This document shows, piece after piece, positions 23,095-29,820 of a DNA stretch of 64,000 bases. Each line of letters opens with the position of its first letter. Position 1 is the stretch's first letter. Origin of the DNA: Vogesella indigofera. Its GTDB lineage: Bacteria; Pseudomonadota; Gammaproteobacteria; Burkholderiales; Chromobacteriaceae. The stretch lies in contig NZ_RBID01000011.1 in NCBI RefSeq assembly GCF_003633895.1, positions 496,001 to 560,000 of the forward strand. The letters run 5' to 3'. The notes under the pieces were generated by a model. That model was given only the letters and a program-made list of their open reading frames with translations. It was not told where the DNA came from and made no database searches. A program made the position numbers and the translations under genes.

Positions 23095-24768
23095 ATGGAG
23101 ATCCGAGAAATTCGCCATGGTCACCTGTTCTGCGGCCTCGGCGGTGGCGCCAAAGGCTTCAACAAGGCGCAGCCGCGTGTCGGCAATCTACAAGCACGCT
23201 TCCGCTGCCTGGGCGGCATTGATGTGGATCCGGCTGCTATCCGTGACTTTGACCGTATTGTCGGCGTGCCGGGTACGGTAATGGATCTGTTTGACCGCTC
23301 GCAGTACATCGACTTCCATGGCAAGGAACCGCCAGCAGACTGGCGTGAGGCCACACCGGCCGACATCCGCCGCGCCATGGGCAATGAAAGCCCGCACATC
23401 TGGTTTCTGTCCGCCCCCTGCAAGGGCTTCAGTGGCCTGCTGAACGAATCGCGCAGCAAAACTGCCAAGTACCAGGCGTTGAATCGCCTGACCCTGCGCG
23501 GGATCTGGCTCGCCCTGGAGGCCTATGCCGACGATCCGGCCGAGCTGATCGTGTTCGAGAACGTGCCACGCATCGCCAACCGCGGCCGGCACCTGCTGGA
23601 CCAGATCGGCGGCCTGTTGCGCGCCTACGGCTACGCTGTGGCCGAGACTACACACGACTGCGGCGAGATCGGAGGCTTGGCACAAAGCCGCAAGCGCTTC
23701 CTGCTGGTTGCCCGACACGTCGAGAAGGTCGCTCCGTTCCTGTACGAGCCGGAGAAAAAGCGCCTTGAGGCTGTCGGCACCGTGCTGGGCCGCATGCCGA
23801 TGCCTGGCGATCTTTCGTGCGGCCCCATGCACCGCGTGCCTTCCCTGCAGTGGAAGACTTGGGTGCGCCTGGCGTTTGTCGAGGCGGGCAGCGACTGGCG
23901 CAGCCTGAACAAGCTGGCGGTCGATGATGGCCAGCTGCGCGACTTCCTTCTGGTACCAGAATATCGCGCCGGTTACCTGGGCGTGAATGGATGGGATGAA
24001 CCGGCAGGCACCATTGCAGGCCGCTCGACGCCAAGCAACGGCGCGTTCTCTGTTGCAGATCCTCGCTTCAATCAGTCGGCTCGCTGGAATGATGGCCAGG
24101 CCTACGGGGTGCGCCGCTGGGACGAATACACCGGTACCGTCGCCGGCCAGACCGGCCCGGGCCAAGGCGCCTTCTCTGTAGCAGACCCGCGCCGTGCGGG
24201 GCCTACCTTTGGCAAATACATGGTCACCCGCTGGGATGAGGCGGCCGGCACCGTGATTTCTGGCAGCACCACTGGCCAAGGTGCATTTGCAGTGGCCGAC
24301 CCTCGCAGCGGTCTGAACCGGCGCCAAAGCGGTGACAACTACCTGACAGGCGGCCATTACGGCGTACTGGGTTGGGATCAGACAAGCGGTGCTGTATCGG
24401 CCGCCGCCGGCCACGACAACGGCCGCTGGAGCGTAGCCGACCCGCGCATGCCAGAGCCAAACGAGAAGCTGCAGTGCGTTATCCGGTCGCTGGATGGCAC
24501 CTGGCACCGGCCATTCACCACACTGGAGCTGGCTGCCCTGCAAAGCCTCATCGAGCCGGAAGAGTACCTGGAGCTGGATGGCCTGAGCGACAGTGATTGG
24601 CGCGAACGGATCGGCAATATGGTGCCGCCGGAGGCCGCCACCGCCATTGCCGAAATGATGGGCACCACCCTGCTACTGGCTTGGTCGGGCGAGACGTTCG
24701 TGCTTTCCGCGACACCGATCTGGGTGCGGCCGGTGGCAATGGCGCTTTCTGTGCAGGAGGCGGCATGA
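23095..24768 (+). CDS. C5 cytosine DNA methyltransferase with four internal TRD-position repeats
   Basis: 557 residues from ATG 23095. Motif I FCGLGGGAKGF, motif IV SAPCKGFSG with catalytic Cys109, motif VI FENVPRI with Glu155, motif VIII QSRKRFLLVARH, then near the end RPFTTLELAALQS (IX) and RERIGNMVPPEAA (X). Between VIII and IX, where the target-recognition domain normally lies, about residues 300-455 hold four repeats, each starting WD(E/Q) at 300, 342, 380 and 427 and ending (F/W)(S/A)VADPR. Methylates cytosine in DNA; probably protects phage DNA from host restriction. No cognate endonuclease adjacent. Confidence 0.92.
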   Translation: MEIREIRHGHLFCGLGGGAKGFNKAQPRVGNLQARFRCLGGIDVDPAAIRDFDRIVGVPGTVMDLFDRSQYIDFHGKEPPADWREATPADIRRAMGNESPHIWFLSAPCKGFSGLLNESRSKTAKYQALNRLTLRGIWLALEAYADDPAELIVFENVPRIANRGRHLLDQIGGLLRAYGYAVAETTHDCGEIGGLAQSRKRFLLVARHVEKVAPFLYEPEKKRLEAVGTVLGRMPMPGDLSCGPMHRVPSLQWKTWVRLAFVEAGSDWRSLNKLAVDDGQLRDFLLVPEYRAGYLGVNGWDEPAGTIAGRSTPSNGAFSVADPRFNQSARWNDGQAYGVRRWDEYTGTVAGQTGPGQGAFSVADPRRAGPTFGKYMVTRWDEAAGTVISGSTTGQGAFAVADPRSGLNRRQSGDNYLTGGHYGVLGWDQTSGAVSAAAGHDNGRWSVADPRMPEPNEKLQCVIRSLDGTWHRPFTTLELAALQSLIEPEEYLELDGLSDSDWRERIGNMVPPEAATAIAEMMGTTLLLAWSGETFVLSATPIWVRPVAMALSVQEAA

Positions 24769-25655
24769 ACTACTACGAGCACCACATCGGCGACTACGCG
24801 GAGGCCACGGCGCATCTGTCGTTCGTGGAGGACGCCGCGTACAGCCGCCTGATCCGCAAGTATTACGCCCTGGAGGGGCCGCTGCCGGCTGATCTTCGCG
24901 CCGTGCAGCGCCTGATCTGCGCCCGCTCTGAAGAGGAGCGTGAAGCCGTGCAAATCGTGCTGGACGAGTTCTTCATCCTGGCCGATGACGGGTACCACAA
25001 CGCGCGCTGCGACGAGGAAATTGCCCGTTACCGCGAGAAGCAGGAGAAGGCCCGCAACAGTGCGAACGCACGCTGGAGCAAAAGCAAAACGAATGCTGGC
25101 AATCCTGACCCAGCATTGCCACCGCAATCCGATGGCAAACCGGACGCAATGCCAACGGACAGCGAAGGCAATGCGAACGCATCAACAGAACCATGTGAAC
25201 GCATCAATTCGGAATGCGATGGCAATGCTCACCAGTCACCAGACACCAATACGTTACCTAAAGGTAACTATGAGAGAGAGCCGCGCACTCGCTCGGGGCC
25301 GATGACCGACCCTGCTGCCTGCCCGACAACAGCCCCTGCCGACCTGACCCCGACGCCATCGCACCGCGGTCTTGCGATCAACATGCACCTCGACCTGCAG
25401 AACGAGTTGGGCATGTTCCTGGCCAACGCACGGAGCAAGGGCAAGCTCTCCGCCGACTGGAATGCCGAGTTCGAAATGTGGCTGCGCCGTCGCCGCAACT
25501 TCGGCAACGGCAAGGATCAGGCGGTGTCTGCACGCAGAGCACCAGTAGCCAGCACCACCATTGCCGACAAGAACGCCGCCGCCTTCTCCGCTGCCCGGGA
25601 AATGATCTTTGGTGCCGGTGACGGCAGTGCCGCCGAACGGGAGATTCAACCATGA
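24765..25655 (+). CDS. DUF1376-containing replication-initiation-like protein
   Basis: 296 residues from ATG 24765 (ATGA overlap). N-terminal DUF1376: MNYYEHHIGDYAEATAHLSF, EDAAYSRLIRKYYALEGPLP, DEFFILADDGYHNARCDEEI, ending KARNSANARWSK. A low-complexity Asn/Pro linker follows, then a C-terminal part like phage DnaT/helicase-loader proteins (ADWNAEFEMWLRRRRNFG). Family members are in replication modules of lambdoid phages (O-like position), so a role in loading replication proteins is inferred. Confidence 0.82.
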   Translation: MNYYEHHIGDYAEATAHLSFVEDAAYSRLIRKYYALEGPLPADLRAVQRLICARSEEEREAVQIVLDEFFILADDGYHNARCDEEIARYREKQEKARNSANARWSKSKTNAGNPDPALPPQSDGKPDAMPTDSEGNANASTEPCERINSECDGNAHQSPDTNTLPKGNYEREPRTRSGPMTDPAACPTTAPADLTPTPSHRGLAINMHLDLQNELGMFLANARSKGKLSADWNAEFEMWLRRRRNFGNGKDQAVSARRAPVASTTIADKNAAAFSAAREMIFGAGDGSAAEREIQP

Positions 25656-26308
25656 CGCAAAACGACTTCGACCAGTTTCAGACCCTGCTGCAGGCCGTGT
25701 CTGAGCTCTACGGCAAACCGATGACCCCCTTCAGCGTGTCGATCTACTGGGGCGCGCTGCAGCAACACGACATGGCCGTGGTACGTGAGGCCATGAACCG
25801 CCACATCACCAACCCAGACAACGGCCAGTTCATGCCGAAGCCGGCCGACCTGATCCGCATGATGCAGGGTTCCAGCCAGGACAAGGCGCTGCAGGCCTGG
25901 CACAAGGTCGACAAGGCTGTGCGCCGCATCGGCACCTACAGCAGCGTAGTGTTCGATGACCCGCTGATCCACCGCGTGCTGCACGAAATGGGAGGTTGGA
26001 TCGCCATGGGGCGCAAGACTGAGGACGAGTGGCCGTTCGTGGCTCGTGAGTTCGAGCAGCGGTACCGCGCGTTTGCCGGCCGCCAGGAGGTGCCAGAGTA
26101 CCTGCCGGTGCTGGTAGGCATCATCGAGGCCGATAGCCGGCGGGAAGGCTTCCCTGTGATCGAAGCACCAATGCTGATCGGCGATGCCAACGTGGCCATG
26201 GCAGTGATGATCGCCGGCACCAACAAGCCCGCACTTGGCATGCAACAACTCGATGTCGAGCGAGCAAACGAGATCCTGCTGCTGGTTGAAAAACGGGAGG
26301 CCGCATGA
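25652..26308 (+). CDS. phage replication protein, P-like (DUF6475-type)
   Basis: 218 residues. DFDQFQTLLQAVSELYGKPM, SVSIYWGALQQHDMAVVREA, NPDNGQFMPKPADLIRMMQG: this start is shared by phage proteins found after DUF1376 genes, in the place of lambda P (helicase loader). The central part is helical with WPFVAREFEQRYRAF. Overlaps neighbours by 4 bp on both sides. Function by position only; no catalytic motif is visible. Confidence 0.78.
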   Translation: MTQNDFDQFQTLLQAVSELYGKPMTPFSVSIYWGALQQHDMAVVREAMNRHITNPDNGQFMPKPADLIRMMQGSSQDKALQAWHKVDKAVRRIGTYSSVVFDDPLIHRVLHEMGGWIAMGRKTEDEWPFVAREFEQRYRAFAGRQEVPEYLPVLVGIIEADSRREGFPVIEAPMLIGDANVAMAVMIAGTNKPALGMQQLDVERANEILLLVEKREAA

Positions 26309-26466
26309 AGTGCCCCGAGAAACACGGCTACAGGTCCGATGCCGGCGCTCTGGTCATCGCCGCCAGGATGGCCGGCAAGAACACCAAGACCCTGCGGGCG
26401 TACCGGTGCCCGAGGTGCCAGAAATGGCACCTGACCAAACAACAAAAACGCGCGGAGGCCGCATGA
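26305..26466 (+). CDS. 53-residue zinc-ribbon-like protein
   Basis: Read directly: MKCPEKHGYRSDAGALVIAA, RMAGKNTKTLRAYRCPRCQK, WHLTKQQKRAEAA. Cys3 with CPRCQKWHLT near the end makes a small Cys/His knuckle, common in phage genes beside rusA. Overlaps both neighbours by 4 bp (ATGA), which supports coding although it is short. Probably a nucleic-acid-binding accessory protein. Confidence 0.72.
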   Translation: MKCPEKHGYRSDAGALVIAARMAGKNTKTLRAYRCPRCQKWHLTKQQKRAEAA

Positions 26467-26909
26467 ACAACGTCGTGAAATTCAAGGTACCAGGTACGCC
26501 CGTCGGCAAGGGCCGGCCACGTGTGTCCACCCGCGGCGGCAAGTTCGCCCGCATGTACACGCCGGAGAAAACCGCCAGCTACGAGAACCTGGTCGCGCTG
26601 GCAGCACAGGAAGCCATGGTTGGCCGCAACCTGATCGACGGCCCTGTCGACGTGGAGCTGGTGATCCTGCTACCGGTACCGGCCAGCTGGTCCAAGAAGA
26701 AGCAGGCAGCAGCCCTGCAAGGCCAGGTGTACCCGACCAAGAAGCCGGACATCGACAACGTTGAGAAGGCGATCTTCGACGCCATCAACGGCGTGGTGTG
26801 GCACGACGACGTGCAGGTCTGCGACGTCAGCAAGCGCAAGCGTTACGCCGAGGTGCCTGGTGTGCACGTGGTGGTGAAACCAATCGAAGGCGCGCTGTTC
26901 GCGGCCTGA
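26463..26909 (+). CDS. rusA: RusA-family Holliday junction resolvase
   Basis: 148 residues. VKFKVPGTPVGKGRPRVSTR at the start and KKPDIDNVEKAIFDAINGVV, WHDDVQVCDV with the conserved Asp residues (PDIDN, DD) that bind magnesium. Length is normal for the family. Resolves recombination junctions before packaging. Last gene of the replication block. Confidence 0.94.
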   Translation: MNNVVKFKVPGTPVGKGRPRVSTRGGKFARMYTPEKTASYENLVALAAQEAMVGRNLIDGPVDVELVILLPVPASWSKKKQAAALQGQVYPTKKPDIDNVEKAIFDAINGVVWHDDVQVCDVSKRKRYAEVPGVHVVVKPIEGALFAA

Positions 26910-26931
26910 TCAGACGACAAGGGGGATGATC

Positions 26932-27309
26932 ATGATTGAACCTGCAGCAGCTCTGCAGCACTGGGCAAAATGGGCGGTCGATACCGGCAACTGGCGACAG
27001 ACCTGCGCCGGCATCGAGAAGCACTATGCCAACAACCCGGAACGGTACGTGCATGCCGACGATACCGAGAAGCGCTTCCGCTTCAAGTACGACCAGCGCA
27101 CGGGCGAGCTGGTGGAACGGCTGGTGAACACCCTGCCCGACCAGGAGAAGCTGGTGCTGCGCGCGCGCCATGTGCACTTCCCGCATCTGGCCGACGATAT
27201 CGTCGCCCGCCGGCTGGCCATGTCGACGCGGTCGTTCGACACCACCCTGCTGGCGGCCACCGTTCGCTTCGGCCGTGTCTGGCGCGAGTCGCACCGGGTG
27301 GCGGCATGA
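26932..27309 (+). CDS. Q-like late gene regulator (sigma-70 region 4-like HTH)
   Basis: 125 residues from ATG 26932 (AGGGGG six bases upstream; ATG 26926 in frame). The N-terminal half has WAKWAVDTGNWRQTCAGIEK; the second half LVERLVNTLPDQEKLVLRARH, HLADDIVARRLAMSTRSFDT looks like a sigma region-4 or RinA/ArpU-type HTH. After rusA and before the late promoter-like DNA is the usual place of Q/antiterminator genes. Family not certain; the role is inferred. Confidence 0.62.
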   Translation: MIEPAAALQHWAKWAVDTGNWRQTCAGIEKHYANNPERYVHADDTEKRFRFKYDQRTGELVERLVNTLPDQEKLVLRARHVHFPHLADDIVARRLAMSTRSFDTTLLAATVRFGRVWRESHRVAA

Positions 27310-27554
27310 AGCGGCCCCGCGGACACGGGCTGGCGCGGAAGCTGGCCGACGTGCTGGCGGATGCGCCGCGCCCGATGCTGCTGGGCGAGCTGGAAGCGGC
27401 GCTGGATTTCGAGCACCAGCCGGCTGAGATCATGAGCGTGCTGGTGAAGCTGCAGCGGGCTGGGAAGGTGACGGCCAACTTACGGGAACGAGAAGGCCCG
27501 GGCAGAAAACAAGCCAGGGCCTATGCAATCACTCAAAACCAACTTGGGTTATAG
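27306..27554 (+). CDS. small winged-helix protein
   Basis: 82 residues from ATG 27306 (4-bp overlap). GHGLARKLADVLADAPRPML, LGELEAALDFEHQPAEIMSV, LVKLQRAGKVTANLR: a winged-helix pattern (three helices then a short wing) typical of small phage DNA-binding proteins. Likely a regulator that works with the preceding gene; target unknown. Last early-right gene. Confidence 0.66.
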   Translation: MKRPRGHGLARKLADVLADAPRPMLLGELEAALDFEHQPAEIMSVLVKLQRAGKVTANLREREGPGRKQARAYAITQNQLGL

Positions 27555-27557
27555 AGC

Positions 27558-27821
27558 TCAAGGGAATGCAAGCTTAACCGACGATGCGGTGTCACCCGGC
27601 GCGTTATACATGCGGTTCTTTGCTTCAAAAAGCGTGAAGTGTGGCTTTGTTGTACCAGCAAGTATGGCGGAATTAATGGCGCCAATTTCCGCATCGGCGG
27701 AGAAAATCCAGGCACGCCGGTCAAAAAGTGGATGTGGGGTGATGCCAATATCTATCAGCTTGCCAATCACATCACTTGTGTGTTCCTGCTCGCATACGAT
27801 CACAAACTTGTTGCGCATCAT
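27558..27821 (-). CDS. unknown small leftward gene, AT-rich
   Basis: 87 residues from ATG 27821 (AGGTGAG just upstream; frame open to 27911). MMRNKFVIVCEQEHTSDVIG, KLIDIGITPHPLFDRRAWIF, then SAILAGTTKPHFTLFEAKNR. No family recognised; the fold may be a small alpha/beta domain. It reads against all late genes and has lower GC than the rest of the phage, so it was probably acquired separately (moron). Confidence 0.6.
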   Translation of the reverse strand: MMRNKFVIVCEQEHTSDVIGKLIDIGITPHPLFDRRAWIFSADAEIGAINSAILAGTTKPHFTLFEAKNRMYNAPGDTASSVKLAFP

Positions 27822-27936
27822 CTCACCTCGACTTACGTTGAAGAACTTTAATTGCATTAGCATATCAGGCAAACCCAATTTCGGCATATATGCCAATGCA
27901 CCACATGACATCCAGTAAAACCAAGGGTGTGCTATC

Positions 27937-27963
27937 TTGACAACGTGGTGGTCGAGCTATGCC
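27937..27963 (+). promoter_or_regulatory. candidate late promoter (pR'-like)
   Basis: Perfect -35 TTGACA at 27937-27942 with TATGCC at 27958-27963 (15-bp spacing, short). A terminator follows within 40 bp. Downstream are all late genes and upstream is the Q-like gene, as in lambdoid late promoters that need antitermination. Confidence 0.45.
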
Positions 27964-27981
27964 CACCGGAAATTCAGCCCC

Positions 27982-28009
27982 ACCCCGCCATGATGCGGGG
28001 TATTTTTTT
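27982..28009 (+). terminator. strong terminator just after the late promoter (tR'-like)
   Basis: ACCCCGC, loop catgat, GCGGGGT, then ATTTTTTT. Ends a transcript of only about 40 bases from the candidate promoter at 27937. Antitermination would be needed to express the late genes from there. Confidence 0.85.
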
Positions 28010-28051
28010 GCGACACCACATGAGACGTTGAGCGCGCTCATGTGCCGAACC

Positions 28052-28082
28052 AGCCCCGCCAGAGAGCGGGGCTTTTTGTTTT
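28052..28082 (+). terminator. second terminator before terS
   Basis: AGCCCCGC, loop cagaga, GCGGGGCT, then TTTTGTTTT. With the one at 27982 it forms a double stop before the packaging genes. Confidence 0.85.
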
Positions 28083-28160
28083 CTGCCGGGTTGGCCAGCA
28101 GGCCGTGAAACCTGACTGGTTTTCCAAGGCACCACTTCACGCCGAGGAGGCGAAAGCCTC

Positions 28161-28577
28161 ATGGCAAACACAACAAAAGCAACACCAGAAAAACTGGCGC
28201 AGTTTCTGCAGGTTCTTGCCGATACGGCCAACGTTTCAGCGGCCGCCAAGAAGATCCGCATTGACCGATCGCACATGTACCGGCTGCGCGCGGAAGACGA
28301 GGAGTTCGCCGCCGCCTGGGACGAGGCAGTGAAGCTCGGCACGGCCGCGCTGGAAGACGAGGCGGTACGCCGTGCCAAGGAAGGCACCCTCAAGCCGGTG
28401 TTCTACCAGGGCGTCAAGGTCGGCACCATCCGCGAGTACAGCGACACGCTGCTGATCTTCCTGCTGAAGGCGCGCGACCCGGACAAGTACGCCGACCGGG
28501 TGAAGAAAGAGCTGTCCGGCCCTGGCGGTGGACCAGTCGGCCATTCAATTGAGGTGATTTTCGGGGATGAGGACTAA
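28161..28577 (+). CDS. terminase small subunit
   Basis: 138 residues. Helix-turn-helix start (KLAQFLQVLADTANVSAAAK, KIRIDRSHMYRLRAEDEEF), and the C-terminal core LEDEAVRRAKEGTLKPVFYQ, YSDTLLIFLLKARDPDKYAD typical of phage TerS. GAGGAGG ribosome site at 28143-28149. Binds the pac/cos site and feeds DNA to TerL; overlaps terL by 11 bp. Confidence 0.9.
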   Translation: MANTTKATPEKLAQFLQVLADTANVSAAAKKIRIDRSHMYRLRAEDEEFAAAWDEAVKLGTAALEDEAVRRAKEGTLKPVFYQGVKVGTIREYSDTLLIFLLKARDPDKYADRVKKELSGPGGGPVGHSIEVIFGDED

Positions 28578-29820
28578 GGCCAGGTTTCCCCCGAAGCTCA
28601 AGGGGCTATTCAAGCCCTGTCGCTACAAGGTGGCCTATGGTGGCCGTGGCTCAGGCAAGTCGTGGTCATTTGCCCGTGCGCTGCTGGTCATGGCCAGCAT
28701 GCTGCCATTGCGCATCCTTTGTGCCCGTGAGGTGCAGAAGTCCATTGCACAGTCCGTGCACCAGCTGCTGAAAGACCAGATTCAGGATCTCGGCCTCGGC
28801 TACTTCTTCGAGGTGCTGGACACCGAGATTCGCGGGCTTAACGGGTCGCTCTTTTCGTTTGCCGGTCTTGCCGCCCACACCGTCGAGTCGGTGAAGTCCT
28901 ACGAGGGCTACGACATCGTATGGGTCGAAGAGGCGCAGACGGTCAGCAAGAAATCGTGGGACATCCTGATTCCGACCATCCGCAAACCCGGGTCGGAAAT
29001 CTGGATCACCTTCAACCCGGATCTGGACTCAGACGAAACCTATGTCCGGTTCGTCACCAACCGCCGCCCGGGTGACTGGGTGGTGAAGATCAACTGGAAC
29101 GACAACCCGTGGTTCCCGGATGTACTGGATCAGGAAAGGCTGCGCTGCATGGAAACCCAGCCAAAGGACTACCCGAATATCTGGGATGGCGAGTGCAAGG
29201 CGGCAGTGGACGGTGCGATCTACGCCGACGAGGTGGCGGCAGCCCACGAGCAAGGCCGCATCGGCAATGTGCCGTACGACCCGATGCTCAAGGCGCACGT
29301 GATCTTTGACCTTGGCTGGAACGACGCGATGTCGATCTCCATCGTGCAGCGTAGCGCTTCCGAATTGCGCGTGGTGCGCAACATCGAGGACAGCCACCGC
29401 ACGCTGGACAGCTACAACACCGAGCTGCGCGCGCTGGGGCTGAACTGGGGAACGCTGTGGCTGCCGCACGATGGCCGCCACAAGGACTACAAGACCGGCA
29501 AGAGCAGCGAGGAGATCATGCGCGGCTTTGGCTGGGACGTTCGCATCATCCCGAACATGAGCATCGAGGATGGCATTCGCCTCGCCCGCATGACCCTGCC
29601 GCGCATGTACTTCGACAAGACCAATGCCGGCCGCTTGCCGGAGTGTCTGAAGCGGTACCGCCGTGGCGTGTCACAGTCCACCGGTGAGCCAGGCGCCCCC
29701 ATTCACGACGAGTTCAGTCACGGCGCCGACAACGTGCGCTACATCGCCGTGGCGGCAGACCAGCTGACAAACGAAACATGGGGCGGCAGCCTCAAATACC
29801 CGAGTATGAACAATGCCTGA
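28567..29820 (+). CDS. terminase large subunit (PBSX type)
   Basis: 417 residues. Walker A VAYGGRGSGKSWSFA (about 23-37), Walker B-like YDIVWVEEAQTVSKKSW (about 115), ATPase coupling FNPDLDSDETYVRF and a nuclease domain with Asp residues (IFDLGWNDAMS; HDGRHKDY; HDEFSHGADNVRY). Packages DNA into the prohead through the portal. Followed by portal gene with 8-bp overlap. Confidence 0.95.
   Translation: MRTKARFPPKLKGLFKPCRYKVAYGGRGSGKSWSFARALLVMASMLPLRILCAREVQKSIAQSVHQLLKDQIQDLGLGYFFEVLDTEIRGLNGSLFSFAGLAAHTVESVKSYEGYDIVWVEEAQTVSKKSWDILIPTIRKPGSEIWITFNPDLDSDETYVRFVTNRRPGDWVVKINWNDNPWFPDVLDQERLRCMETQPKDYPNIWDGECKAAVDGAIYADEVAAAHEQGRIGNVPYDPMLKAHVIFDLGWNDAMSISIVQRSASELRVVRNIEDSHRTLDSYNTELRALGLNWGTLWLPHDGRHKDYKTGKSSEEIMRGFGWDVRIIPNMSIEDGIRLARMTLPRMYFDKTNAGRLPECLKRYRRGVSQSTGEPGAPIHDEFSHGADNVRYIAVAADQLTNETWGGSLKYPSMNNA

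Noticed and set aside
27912-28160. Small gene between the late promoter and terS
   Set aside because: Two terminators and stop codons in all + frames leave no room for a coding gene.
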